The notes under the pieces were generated by a model. The model was not told where the DNA came from and did not search any database. It was given only the letters and a program-made list of their open reading frames with translations. 22,369 bases of DNA from Planctomycetota bacterium (GTDB lineage Bacteria; Planctomycetota; Planctomycetia; Pirellulales; Pirellulaceae): contig JAPLNJ010000569.1 in assembly GCA_026692885.1 (NCBI GenBank), forward strand, positions 1-22,369, written 5' to 3'. A program made the translations under genes and the position numbers. Positions 15,394-22,369 of the stretch are shown piece by piece. Position 1 is the stretch's first letter. The number at the start of each line of letters is the position of its first letter.

Positions 15394-15717
15394 GATTGGC
15401 TCTCCTGGTTGGTGCCTGAGGCAGGTTTACGCAAACGCAGTGTCGCACAGCGAGCGGTGTTCCGCAACAACCTTCCCGATCCGCGTCTTCGTTAAACGAG
15501 TCGACTTCCCCGTCGGCGGCCAGAGCCTACTCCGCAAAGGCTTCCAATTCTCCGCACGACGAGAACGCTTGCTGTCGGACACGGAAGCGGGGCGGAGAGA
15601 TCATGACCTGGGAATGGCCAAGAGACAACGGCGGCAAGTGCCTTTCGCCTCCCCCAACTCTAGCCGTTCGAGAATGTCGGATTGACTCGCGGTAGGGATC
15701 TTCCTCGCCTTATTTCC

Positions 15718-15795
15718 CGCACGGATGGCAGAGCCAGAGCACGGATGTTTTTCCCGTTCGGTCTTCATCCGTGCTCTGGCTCTGCCATCCGTGCG
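15718..15795. repeat. Perfect 30-bp inverted repeat with 18-base loop
   Basis: Arms 15718-15747 and 15766-15795 are exact complements (starting CGCACGGATGGCAGAGCCAG). A partial internal repeat GCACGGATG occurs twice in the arm. On the plus strand the left arm is followed by TTTTT inside the loop. It is the strongest palindrome in the window and lies in non-coding DNA. Confidence 0.9.
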
Positions 15796-15890
15796 AAGAA
15801 GGAAACAAAAATCCGACTTCGGCCAGATCCCGAGTCTGTCCGATCCCGAGTCTGCCCGTCAAGATCAGACTGGCAAACGGCTACATCCGT

Positions 15891-15924
15891 CCTCTCCCCG
15901 GAGTACCGGCGCGAGGGAGCTGTG
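15891..15924. repeat. Dispersed GC-rich repeat, copy B
   Basis: CCTCTCCCCGGAGTACCGGC followed by GCGAGGGAGCTGTG has the same order and orientation as copy C at 17658-17704, in a shortened form. It lies 14 bp beyond the 3' end of the fused hydrolase gene. Confidence 0.7.
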
Positions 15925-15937
15925 TTTGGGCCGTGGG

Positions 15938-18511
15938 CTAGTCATACAGCAGAAACCCCTTTCGCCGCTGACGGAATTCGGCAAGTCCCACTTCGTAGAA
16001 CGACTCGATTTCCGTGATCGACCGACCCTTTAGCAAGGCTTCCAGCACGCGTTGGTGGCCGAGCAATTTGGCGTAGTCTTCGGCTTTCCAGTCCTGCGGG
16101 TAGAGCACCCGCAGTTGCCGAGCCACCTGGAGGCCCGTGTGGACGGAACGATAGACACGACGATTCGTGAGGACCAGACGCACGCCTCCGCAACGCTCGT
16201 CCGTAAACTTGCTGGCGGTGGGCGCGAACACGATCGGCACGAAGTAGACGCCCGACATTTGCAAAGCGTTCAGCGCGTCCGCCAATTTCGATCCGTCCAG
16301 CCACGGCGCGCCGACGACTTCGAAAGGGATCTCAGTGCCGCGGCCGACGGACAGGTTGGTCGTCTCCAGCAAGCCGATGCCGGGGTAGAGCGACGCCTCG
16401 GTGGGCGACCGCATGTTGGGCGAGGGATTCACCCACGGCAGGCCCGTCTGTTCGAAGGTCGCGCTCCGCCGCCAGCCTTTTATGGAGATCACCTGCAGGT
16501 CCACGCCGATCCGCAGTTCTGTGTTGAACATGCGGGCCAGTTCTCCTACGGTCATCCCGTGCTGGACCGGCAAACGATGAAAGCCGACAAACGACTCGGC
16601 GCCCGCGTCCAGCACCGGCCCGGCGACCTCGACGCCGCCGAGAGGATTCGGCCGATCGAGCACGACGAACCGCAGCTTCGCCTCGGCCGCCGTCTGCATG
16701 GCCAAGCCCATCGTCGAGATGTAGGTGTAGAACCGCGTGCCGATGTCCTGGATGTCGAAGACCAACGTGTCCAGGCCCAGCAGCGATTTGTCGCTCGGCC
16801 GGCGCGACTCGCCGTACAGGCTGTAGATCGGTAAACCCGTGACCTCGTCGTGGGCATCGGCGATGCGTGCGACGTCCAGCTTGCCCTGCCAGCCATGCTC
16901 CGGACTGAAGAGGGCCACCAGCTCGACCTGTTTCGCTTTGTGCAGCAGTTCCGCGGTGCTGCGCCCTTGCCGACTCACGCCCGTTTGGTTCGTGATCAGG
17001 CCGACGTGTCGGCCGGCCAACTGCCGGAAGGCGTCACGTTCGAGTACGTCGATACCGGTCAACACGGCTGGTTGTGGCCGGTCCTCAATCGCATTGGCCG
17101 CCAGCGTCCCGATGCGTCCGATCAGCGGATTCACCGCGCCCTGGCCGTCCGGGTGCAGCCGATGGCTCAGGAAGATGACGGTCAATTCGAGACCGGGGTC
17201 GATCCACAGCCCTGTGCCGGTGAAGCCTCCGTGCCCGAAGGCACGGGGTGTGAAGGTCTCGCCGCGGTTGGAGGAGTAGCCGGTTCTCACGTCCCAGCCG
17301 AGTCCCCGCAAACCTTTGGGAACGGGGTAACCGGACGTCATCAGGGCCACCGTCCGCTCTTCCAGCACGCGGACGCCAGCGTAAGTGCCGCCCCCCAGGA
17401 GCATTTGCGCGTACACGGCCAAGTCCTCGGCGGTGGAGAACAGACCCGCATGGCCGGCAATTCCGCCCAGCAGATAGGCCCGCGGATCGTGGACTTCGCC
17501 ATGCATCCAGCGCCCCTCGCGGCGTTCGGTCGGTGCCGCTCGGCGGACCAGCTCGCCCCACGTAGGATGGTTCTCCGAACCGTCCCTGCCGGATTGAGAA
17601 TTGGGCCCACATGGCTGGGGAACGGCCGAGTCATTGCTTCGGTGCTTGCCTTCGCGTCCCTCACCCCGGCCCTCACCCTCGAGTACTGGGGCGAGGGAGT
17701 TGTCTTTCGGTTGTGCCTGGGGGCAGGGCAGGAAACTGGTCTCACTCATTCCCAGCGGACGAAACACCCGCGTTTGCGAGAACTCGTGAAGATTCTGGCC
17801 GGAAACGCGCCGTACAATCTCCCCCAGCACGATGAACCCGACATCGCTGTACACGAACTTCGTACCGGGTTCCGCCAGCAGCTGCAGAGCGCAGATCCGT
17901 TCCCAAGCCCGCGCGGGACCGTCCTCATAATCCCGCAGGGCATTGTCTGGCGTCAGCCCGCCCTGGTGTGTCAAGAGCTCGTAGATGGTCACGTGCTCCT
18001 TGCCGTTTTGGCCGAATTCGGGGCAGTGTTTGGCTACGGGATCGTCGAGTCGGAGCTTTCCTTCCTGCACCAGGAGCAGCCCACTCGTGGCCGTAGCGAT
18101 CGGTTTAGTCAGCGACGCGAGATCGAACACGGTGTCCGTGGTCATCGCCACTCGCTCCGGCTCGATTTGTCGGTGACCATAGGCTTTCAGGAAGACGATT
18201 GTTCCTCGCCGTGCGATCAGGACGACGCAGCCCGGCATTTTGTGGGCCTGCAGTCCTGCGTCCACCGCGAGGTCGATTTCGGCGAGTTTGTCGGCGTTCA
18301 TCCCGACTGCGGCCGGACAATCGCGACGCAATCTAGGGACTGCTGGTTGGGATGGCGAGGCTCCTGCCGAGCGGTGGGCTGCGTCGGTTAGTGGCGCTGC
18401 AGTGGCCGTGGCGGCAACGCAAGCGAGCAATCCTACGGCAAGACAAAGCTCCGCGACGGGCATCGGGAGGCGACGGAAGAACGGAGTCCGGAACTGTCGG
18501 TGTATGACCAT
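15938..18511 (-). CDS. Serine hydrolase (beta-lactamase class C fold) fused to DUF1343/NamZ-like exo-beta-N-acetylmuramidase
   Basis: This 857-aa protein has a basic N-terminus and a hydrophobic signal segment (about 18-39, AELCLAVGLLACVAATATA), so it is probably exported. Residues about 70-480 form a class C beta-lactamase/PBP-type serine hydrolase. S133-L-T-K136 is the SxxK nucleophile motif, Y221-S-D223 the YxN-like motif and H427-GG the KTG-like motif. Residues about 487-857 are DUF1343 (NamZ, CAZy GH171), with VGLITNQTG, FSPEHGWQG and DIQDIGTRFYTYIST. In Bacillus subtilis the separate proteins AmiE (hydrolase fold) and NamZ act on muropeptides. The fusion therefore suggests peptidoglycan turnover; this is inference. 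Residues about 48-56 and 271-289 are encoded by dispersed repeats. The start is uncertain: the frame is open to 18676, ATG at 18511 is chosen, ATG at 18463 is possible, and none has a clear RBS. Confidence 0.88.
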   Translation of the reverse strand: MVIHRQFRTPFFRRLPMPVAELCLAVGLLACVAATATAAPLTDAAHRSAGASPSQPAVPRLRRDCPAAVGMNADKLAEIDLAVDAGLQAHKMPGCVVLIARRGTIVFLKAYGHRQIEPERVAMTTDTVFDLASLTKPIATATSGLLLVQEGKLRLDDPVAKHCPEFGQNGKEHVTIYELLTHQGGLTPDNALRDYEDGPARAWERICALQLLAEPGTKFVYSDVGFIVLGEIVRRVSGQNLHEFSQTRVFRPLGMSETSFLPCPQAQPKDNSLAPVLEGEGRGEGREGKHRSNDSAVPQPCGPNSQSGRDGSENHPTWGELVRRAAPTERREGRWMHGEVHDPRAYLLGGIAGHAGLFSTAEDLAVYAQMLLGGGTYAGVRVLEERTVALMTSGYPVPKGLRGLGWDVRTGYSSNRGETFTPRAFGHGGFTGTGLWIDPGLELTVIFLSHRLHPDGQGAVNPLIGRIGTLAANAIEDRPQPAVLTGIDVLERDAFRQLAGRHVGLITNQTGVSRQGRSTAELLHKAKQVELVALFSPEHGWQGKLDVARIADAHDEVTGLPIYSLYGESRRPSDKSLLGLDTLVFDIQDIGTRFYTYISTMGLAMQTAAEAKLRFVVLDRPNPLGGVEVAGPVLDAGAESFVGFHRLPVQHGMTVGELARMFNTELRIGVDLQVISIKGWRRSATFEQTGLPWVNPSPNMRSPTEASLYPGIGLLETTNLSVGRGTEIPFEVVGAPWLDGSKLADALNALQMSGVYFVPIVFAPTASKFTDERCGGVRLVLTNRRVYRSVHTGLQVARQLRVLYPQDWKAEDYAKLLGHQRVLEALLKGRSITEIESFYEVGLAEFRQRRKGFLLYD
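17658..17704. repeat. Dispersed GC-rich repeat, copy C, inside the hydrolase-NamZ gene
   Basis: TCACCCCGGCCCTCACCCTC followed by GAGTACTGGGGCGAGGGAG is the family seen non-coding at 13045-13088 and 15891-15924. Here it is read in frame as about residues 271-286 (NSLAPVLEGEGRGEGR), between the LGMSETSFLP and RAAPTE motifs of the hydrolase domain. Confidence 0.8.
18348..18379. repeat. Copy of the GGCGAGGCTCCTGCCGAG repeat inside the hydrolase-NamZ gene
   Basis: This is the same core as at 7702-7823, here encoding RSAGASPSQP just after the predicted signal peptide, an unstructured region tolerant to insertion. Confidence 0.8.
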
Positions 18512-18585
18512 GTTCGTAATGCCGTAGTCAGATGCTGAGGCCTTGATCATAACGTCGTGAACTGCTGTCAGTGCTGTCGACAACC

Positions 18586-18665
18586 GGGGTGGCTGGTGGC
18601 TGAGCCTAAGCGAAGCCCCAGTCCCCGATGTCTGGGGCATCGCTACGTTCTGCCCCAGCCACCCT
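18586..18665. repeat. Compound palindromic repeat between metH and the hydrolase-NamZ gene
   Basis: The outer arms GGGTGGCTGG (18587-18596) and CCAGCCACCC (18655-18664) enclose an inner 12-bp stem with one mismatch (18610-18621/18632-18643). Read through on the minus strand it gives a peptide beginning WLGQNVAMPQTSGTG, which I recognise as a repeat-derived artefact in planctomycete annotations. That argues against starting the downstream gene at 18676. It could also end metH transcripts, though no T-run follows. Confidence 0.75.
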
Positions 18666-18693
18666 GCCGCTAGCATTTTGCAAGCTCACACCC

Positions 18694-21600
18694 CTACGTT
18701 GGTTCATACGCCAGGTTCTGGGCCAGCCAGCGCTCAGCTTCAGCGACGGTCAGCCTCTTGCGGTGGGCGTAGGATTCAAGCTGGTCCTTGGTGATCCGAT
18801 CCACGGCGAAGTAGCGGGCCTCGGGATGAGCCAAGTACAAGCCGCAGACGCTGGCTGCGGGCAGCATCGCGTAGGAATCGGTCAGCTGGACACCGAGGTT
18901 GGCTTCGGCGCGGAGTAAGTCGAACAAGATTCCCTTCTCGGTGTGATCGGGTTGAGCCGGGTAGCCGGGTGCGGGCCGGATGCCGCGGTAGCGTTCGTGC
19001 AACAGGTCCTCGTGGCTCAGGTGTTCGCTTTTCCCGTAGCCCCAATCGACGCGGACCTGCTGATGCAGGTACTCGGCAAAGGCTTCCGCCAAGCGATCCG
19101 CCAGGGCCTTGACCATAATCGAATTGTAATCGTCGTGCTGGGCGTCGAAGCGGGTACACAATTCGTCCGCGCCGACGCCGGTGGTCACCACGAACGCGCC
19201 GACATAGTCCGGGCGACCGGCGTCACGCGGAGCCACATAATCCGCCAGCGCGCGGAAGTAATCCTGGCCTTTGCGTTCCCACTGCTGACGGAGCGTGTGC
19301 AGTCGCGTCAGTTCCTGCTCACGCCTCTCGTCGGTGAAGACCACGATGTCGTCGCCATCCGACGCAGCCGGCCAGAAACCATAGACGGCTTTGGCCGTGA
19401 GCCAGCGGTGGTGGACGATGTCGTGCAGCAACTGGCGGGCGTTGTGGTACACCTCGCGGGCCGCCGGCCCCACCTCGGGATCTTCCAGGATGGCCGGATA
19501 CTTGCCCTTCAGTTCCCAAGCCATGAAGAACGGCGACCAGTCGATATAGTCCAGCAGTTTGGCCAGCGGCAGGTCGGGCAGCACATGCACGCCGAGAAAC
19601 GCGGGCTGATCGATGCGGACCGCGGCCCAGTCCGTGGGGAAGCGGCGCTGGCCAGCCTCGGCATAAGGGATCAGCTTGATGTGCCGCGCGTGGAACGATT
19701 CGACCAACTGGCGCTGCAGGTGCTGGTTGTCCGCCACGAAGCCGTCCCGCAAGTCAACGCTCATCAATCGATCCACCACGCCGACGCTGCGCGAGGCGTC
19801 CAGCACGTGCACCGTGGGCTGACGGTAGCAGGGCGCAATCTTCACCGCGGTGTGCTTGGCGCTGGTCGTGGCCCCGCCGATCAACAGCGGTTGCCGGAAG
19901 CCGGCCCGTTCGAGTTCCTTGGCCACGTGGACCATTTCGTCCAGGCTGGGCGTGATCAGTCCCGACAGCCCGATCAGGTCCACGTCGTGCTCGACCGCCG
20001 CCTTCAGAATCTGCTCCGCGGGCACCATCACGCCCAGGTCGATGACCTGATAATTGTTGCAGCCCAGCACCACTCCGACAATGTTCTTGCCGATGTCGTG
20101 CACATCGCCCTTGACCGTCGCCATCAGCACTTTACCGCGGGGCTGATGGGCCTGGACCCCGGCAGCGATCTTCTCCTGCTGCAGGAACGGTTCCAAGTGG
20201 GCCACGGCTTTTTTCATCACGCGGGCCGACTTGACCACCTGTGGCAGGAACATCTTGCCGGCGGCGAACAGATCGCCGACTTTGGTCATGCCTCGCATCA
20301 GCGGGCCTTCGATGACCTGCAGGCAGCGTGTGCACTTCTGCCGCACCTCTTCGACATCCTGCTCGATGAATTTGTCGAGGCCCTTAACCAAGGCATGCAT
20401 CAGCCGGTCTTCCACGGGCGCCTGCCGCCAGGCCAAGTCCTCTTCCTGAGCCTTCTTGCTCTTCGTCTTCAGTGTTTCGGCGAATTCCACCAGACGGTCT
20501 GTGGCGTCTGGGCGGCGGTTCAGCAGGACATCCTCGACGCGCTGGAGCAATTCGCGCGGGATCTCCTCGTAGACCGCTAGCTGCCCTGCGTTGACGATGC
20601 CCATGTCCAGTCCGGCCTGGATGGCGTGGTACAGAAATGCCGCGTGGATGGCCTCCCGCATCGCGTCGTTGCCGCGGAAGGAGAACGAGACGTTGCTGAC
20701 GCCGCCGGAGACCTTCACGCCCGGGCAGACCTGCTTGATGAGCTGCGTGGCGGCGATGAAGTTGACCGCGTAGTTGTTGTGCTCTTCGATTCCGGTGGCC
20801 ACCGTCAGGATATTCGGGTCGAAGATCACATCCGAGGGCGGGAAACCGACCACTTCGGTCAGCAGCTGATAGGCCCGCTGGCAGATCCGCACTTTGTCAG
20901 CGACTTCCGTGGCCTGCCCGGCTTCGTCGAAGGCCATCACGACCACGGCCGCACCATAACAGCGGACCAGCCGGGCGCGCCGCAGGAACTCCGGTTCGCC
21001 GTCCTTCAGGCTGATCGAGTTGACGATCGGCTTGCCTTGTAGGCATTTCAGGCCGGCCTCCAGCACGGACCACTTCGAACTGTCGATCATCACCGGCACG
21101 CGGGCAATGTCCGGCTCGGCGGCAAGCAGGTGCAGAAAGCGTGTCATCGCCGCTTCGCCGTCCAGCAAATCGGCGTCCAGATTCACGTCGATCACACTCG
21201 CCCCGCCAGCGACTTGGTCCCGCGCAATCTCGACGGCTTCCGCATACTTCTCGTCCTGAATCAGGCGGGCAAACTTCCGCGAACCGGTCACGTTCGTGCG
21301 TTCGCCAATCATCAGGAAATTGGTGTCCGGCCGCAGGGTCAGAGCCTCCTGGCCGCTGAGCCGCGTATACGCGTCGACCTGGGGTAAGCGGCGGGGCGGT
21401 TGGCGGCGGACCATTTGGGCAAAGGCCCGGATGTGCTCCGGCGTCGTGCCACAACAGCCACCGACAATGTTCAGCCAGCCGTTGGCGACGAACTCACGCA
21501 GCACGGCGCACATCTGCGCCGGCGACTCATCATAGCCGCCGAATTCGTTTGGCAAGCCGGCATTGGGATGGCAACTGGTGTACACCGGCGCCAGACGCGA

Positions 21601-22369
21601 CAGCTCCTCCACATAGGGCCGCATCCGCTCTGGCCCCAGAGCGCAATTGATGCCGACGCTCAGCAGATCAAAATGCGAGATGGAATTCCAGAAGGCTTCG
21701 ATTGTCTGCCCGGACAAAGTACGACCGCTGGCGTCCGTGATAGTCACCGACGCCATCACCGGCACGCGGACGTTATGCTCGATGAAGAATTTGTCGATCG
21801 CGAACAGGCAGGCTTTCAGGTTGAGCGTGTCGAACGTAGTTTCCGGAAACAGCAGATCCACACCGCCTGCGATCAAGGCGGCCACCTGCACGTAATACGA
21901 CTCGACGAGCTGGTCGAACGTGACCGCGCGATAGCCGGGGTCTTCGACGCGCGGTGAGATGGACGCCGTCTTGCTAGTCGGCCCGATTGAGCCGGCGACG
22001 AAGCGAGGCTGGTCCGGCGTCCGGCGGTTGAACTCGTCCACCGCTTGCCGGGCGCAGCGGGCGGCCGCCGCGTTGATTTCGCCGGCCAGAGACTCCAGTT
22101 CGAAGTCCTGCATGGCGACGGGGCTAGAGCCGAAGGTGTTGGTCTCCACGAGATCCGCCCCGGCCTCCAGGTATTGGCGGTGGATCTCGATGATCGCCGC
22201 AGGTTGTGTCAGGCAGAGCAGATCGATGAAGTTACGGAGCGACTTCGGGTGCTTTGCGAAGCGCTCGCCCCGCACGTCGGATTCGGTCAGGCCCAGGGAC
22301 TGCACCATGGTGCCCATAGCGCCGTCCAGCACCAGGACCCGCTGCTGGAGCAGGTATTCGATCGCATGT
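18694..22369 (-). CDS. metH: Cobalamin-dependent methionine synthase (5' end beyond the window)
   Basis: MetH transfers a methyl group from 5-methyltetrahydrofolate to homocysteine via methylcobalamin in the cytosol. The visible part is about 1225 codons and all four modules are present. Counting from LDGAMGTM (L=2), the homocysteine domain (1-305) has zinc ligands C230, C293 and C294 ([17 protein letters not shown]). The pterin domain (about 335-600) has [11 protein letters not shown]. The B12 cap and Rossmann domain (about 640-870) has D743-VH745-DIG748, where H745 ligands cobalt. The reactivation domain (about 900-1212) has the SAM-binding RPAPGYP (1119-1125). Codons [12 protein letters not shown] continue in frame to the right edge, so the true start lies outside. 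Its reductase partner and metF are not in the window. No defect is seen. Confidence 0.96.
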   Translation of the reverse strand, partial: HAIEYLLQQRVLVLDGAMGTMVQSLGLTESDVRGERFAKHPKSLRNFIDLLCLTQPAAIIEIHRQYLEAGADLVETNTFGSSPVAMQDFELESLAGEINAAAARCARQAVDEFNRRTPDQPRFVAGSIGPTSKTASISPRVEDPGYRAVTFDQLVESYYVQVAALIAGGVDLLFPETTFDTLNLKACLFAIDKFFIEHNVRVPVMASVTITDASGRTLSGQTIEAFWNSISHFDLLSVGINCALGPERMRPYVEELSRLAPVYTSCHPNAGLPNEFGGYDESPAQMCAVLREFVANGWLNIVGGCCGTTPEHIRAFAQMVRRQPPRRLPQVDAYTRLSGQEALTLRPDTNFLMIGERTNVTGSRKFARLIQDEKYAEAVEIARDQVAGGASVIDVNLDADLLDGEAAMTRFLHLLAAEPDIARVPVMIDSSKWSVLEAGLKCLQGKPIVNSISLKDGEPEFLRRARLVRCYGAAVVVMAFDEAGQATEVADKVRICQRAYQLLTEVVGFPPSDVIFDPNILTVATGIEEHNNYAVNFIAATQLIKQVCPGVKVSGGVSNVSFSFRGNDAMREAIHAAFLYHAIQAGLDMGIVNAGQLAVYEEIPRELLQRVEDVLLNRRPDATDRLVEFAETLKTKSKKAQEEDLAWRQAPVEDRLMHALVKGLDKFIEQDVEEVRQKCTRCLQVIEGPLMRGMTKVGDLFAAGKMFLPQVVKSARVMKKAVAHLEPFLQQEKIAAGVQAHQPRGKVLMATVKGDVHDIGKNIVGVVLGCNNYQVIDLGVMVPAEQILKAAVEHDVDLIGLSGLITPSLDEMVHVAKELERAGFRQPLLIGGATTSAKHTAVKIAPCYRQPTVHVLDASRSVGVVDRLMSVDLRDGFVADNQHLQRQLVESFHARHIKLIPYAEAGQRRFPTDWAAVRIDQPAFLGVHVLPDLPLAKLLDYIDWSPFFMAWELKGKYPAILEDPEVGPAAREVYHNARQLLHDIVHHRWLTAKAVYGFWPAASDGDDIVVFTDERREQELTRLHTLRQQWERKGQDYFRALADYVAPRDAGRPDYVGAFVVTTGVGADELCTRFDAQHDDYNSIMVKALADRLAEAFAEYLHQQVRVDWGYGKSEHLSHEDLLHERYRGIRPAPGYPAQPDHTEKGILFDLLRAEANLGVQLTDSYAMLPAASVCGLYLAHPEARYFAVDRITKDQLESYAHRKRLTVAEAERWLAQNLAYEPT

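Larger units (their letters stand above)
15394..15937. other. 544-bp intergenic region with repeats
   Basis: This gap separates the start of the second oxidoreductase gene from the end of the fused hydrolase gene, both on the minus strand. It holds a long inverted repeat (15718-15795) and copy B of a dispersed repeat (15891-15924). A short direct repeat GATCCCGAGTCTG also occurs at about 15826 and 15842. I see no credible gene in it. Confidence 0.6.

Noticed and set aside
18512..18676. Longer start for the hydrolase-NamZ fusion
   Set aside because: The extension reads through the compound repeat at 18586-18665 and lacks an RBS.
18694..18760. Frameshift or truncation at the metH 3' end
   Set aside because: The reactivation domain is complete and the C-terminus has the expected length.
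18943..20580. 545-codon plus-strand open frame inside metH
   Set aside because: It is an antisense shadow: metH is unambiguous on the other strand, and the frame's composition is that of reverse-read protein. The same applies to the long plus-strand frames at 4195-5496 (opposite ygiQ) and 16850-18391 (opposite the fusion gene).

Overview
The window looks like a chromosomal segment of a high-GC planctomycete, probably close to the Pirellulales. This is inferred from gene content: two Tat-exported Gfo/Idh/MocA oxidoreductases, a HEAT-repeat protein with a discoidin-like tail, a Uma2 protein, a secreted GH29 fucosidase, and an Rpn-type nuclease with EEGR repeats. It also fits the many short GC-rich palindromic repeats scattered between and inside genes. 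No rRNA, tRNA or CRISPR array was seen.

Layout. Bases 1-255 hold a cluster of small hairpin repeats. A ParB-like DNA-binding protein (256-1065, +) converges on a tandem pair of Rpn-family nuclease genes (1093-2511, -). The upstream copy is complete and carries an 11-fold 12-bp repeat. The downstream copy keeps only the C-terminal part, with a heptad-repeat linker. A secreted alpha-L-fucosidase follows (2662-4056, +). Next is a two-gene minus-strand unit, rlmI-like then ygiQ (7483 down to 4090), spaced 13 bp and probably translationally coupled. A repeat-filled gap separates it from a short-chain dehydrogenase (7954-8724, +).

From 8907 to the right edge every gene is on the minus strand: a HEAT/discoidin protein, a Gfo/Idh/MocA oxidoreductase, a Uma2 protein, a second Gfo/Idh/MocA oxidoreductase, a fused serine hydrolase-DUF1343 (NamZ-like) protein, and cobalamin-dependent methionine synthase. 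The last gene runs off the right edge at its 5' end. Most of these genes are separated by 150-550 bp holding inverted repeats, so they are probably separate transcription units.

How the genes fit together. At least four products (fucosidase, HEAT protein, both oxidoreductases) carry export signals, and the fusion protein probably does too. They suggest envelope or periplasmic handling of glycans and, for the fusion, of peptidoglycan fragments. MetH, YgiQ and the rRNA methyltransferase are housekeeping. The ParB-like/Rpn segment at the left is the most accessory-looking part.

I did not find a clear undescribed system. The best leads are the hydrolase-NamZ fusion with repeat-derived peptides inside it, the Rpn tandem with two different repeat linkers, and the density and variety of palindromic repeats.
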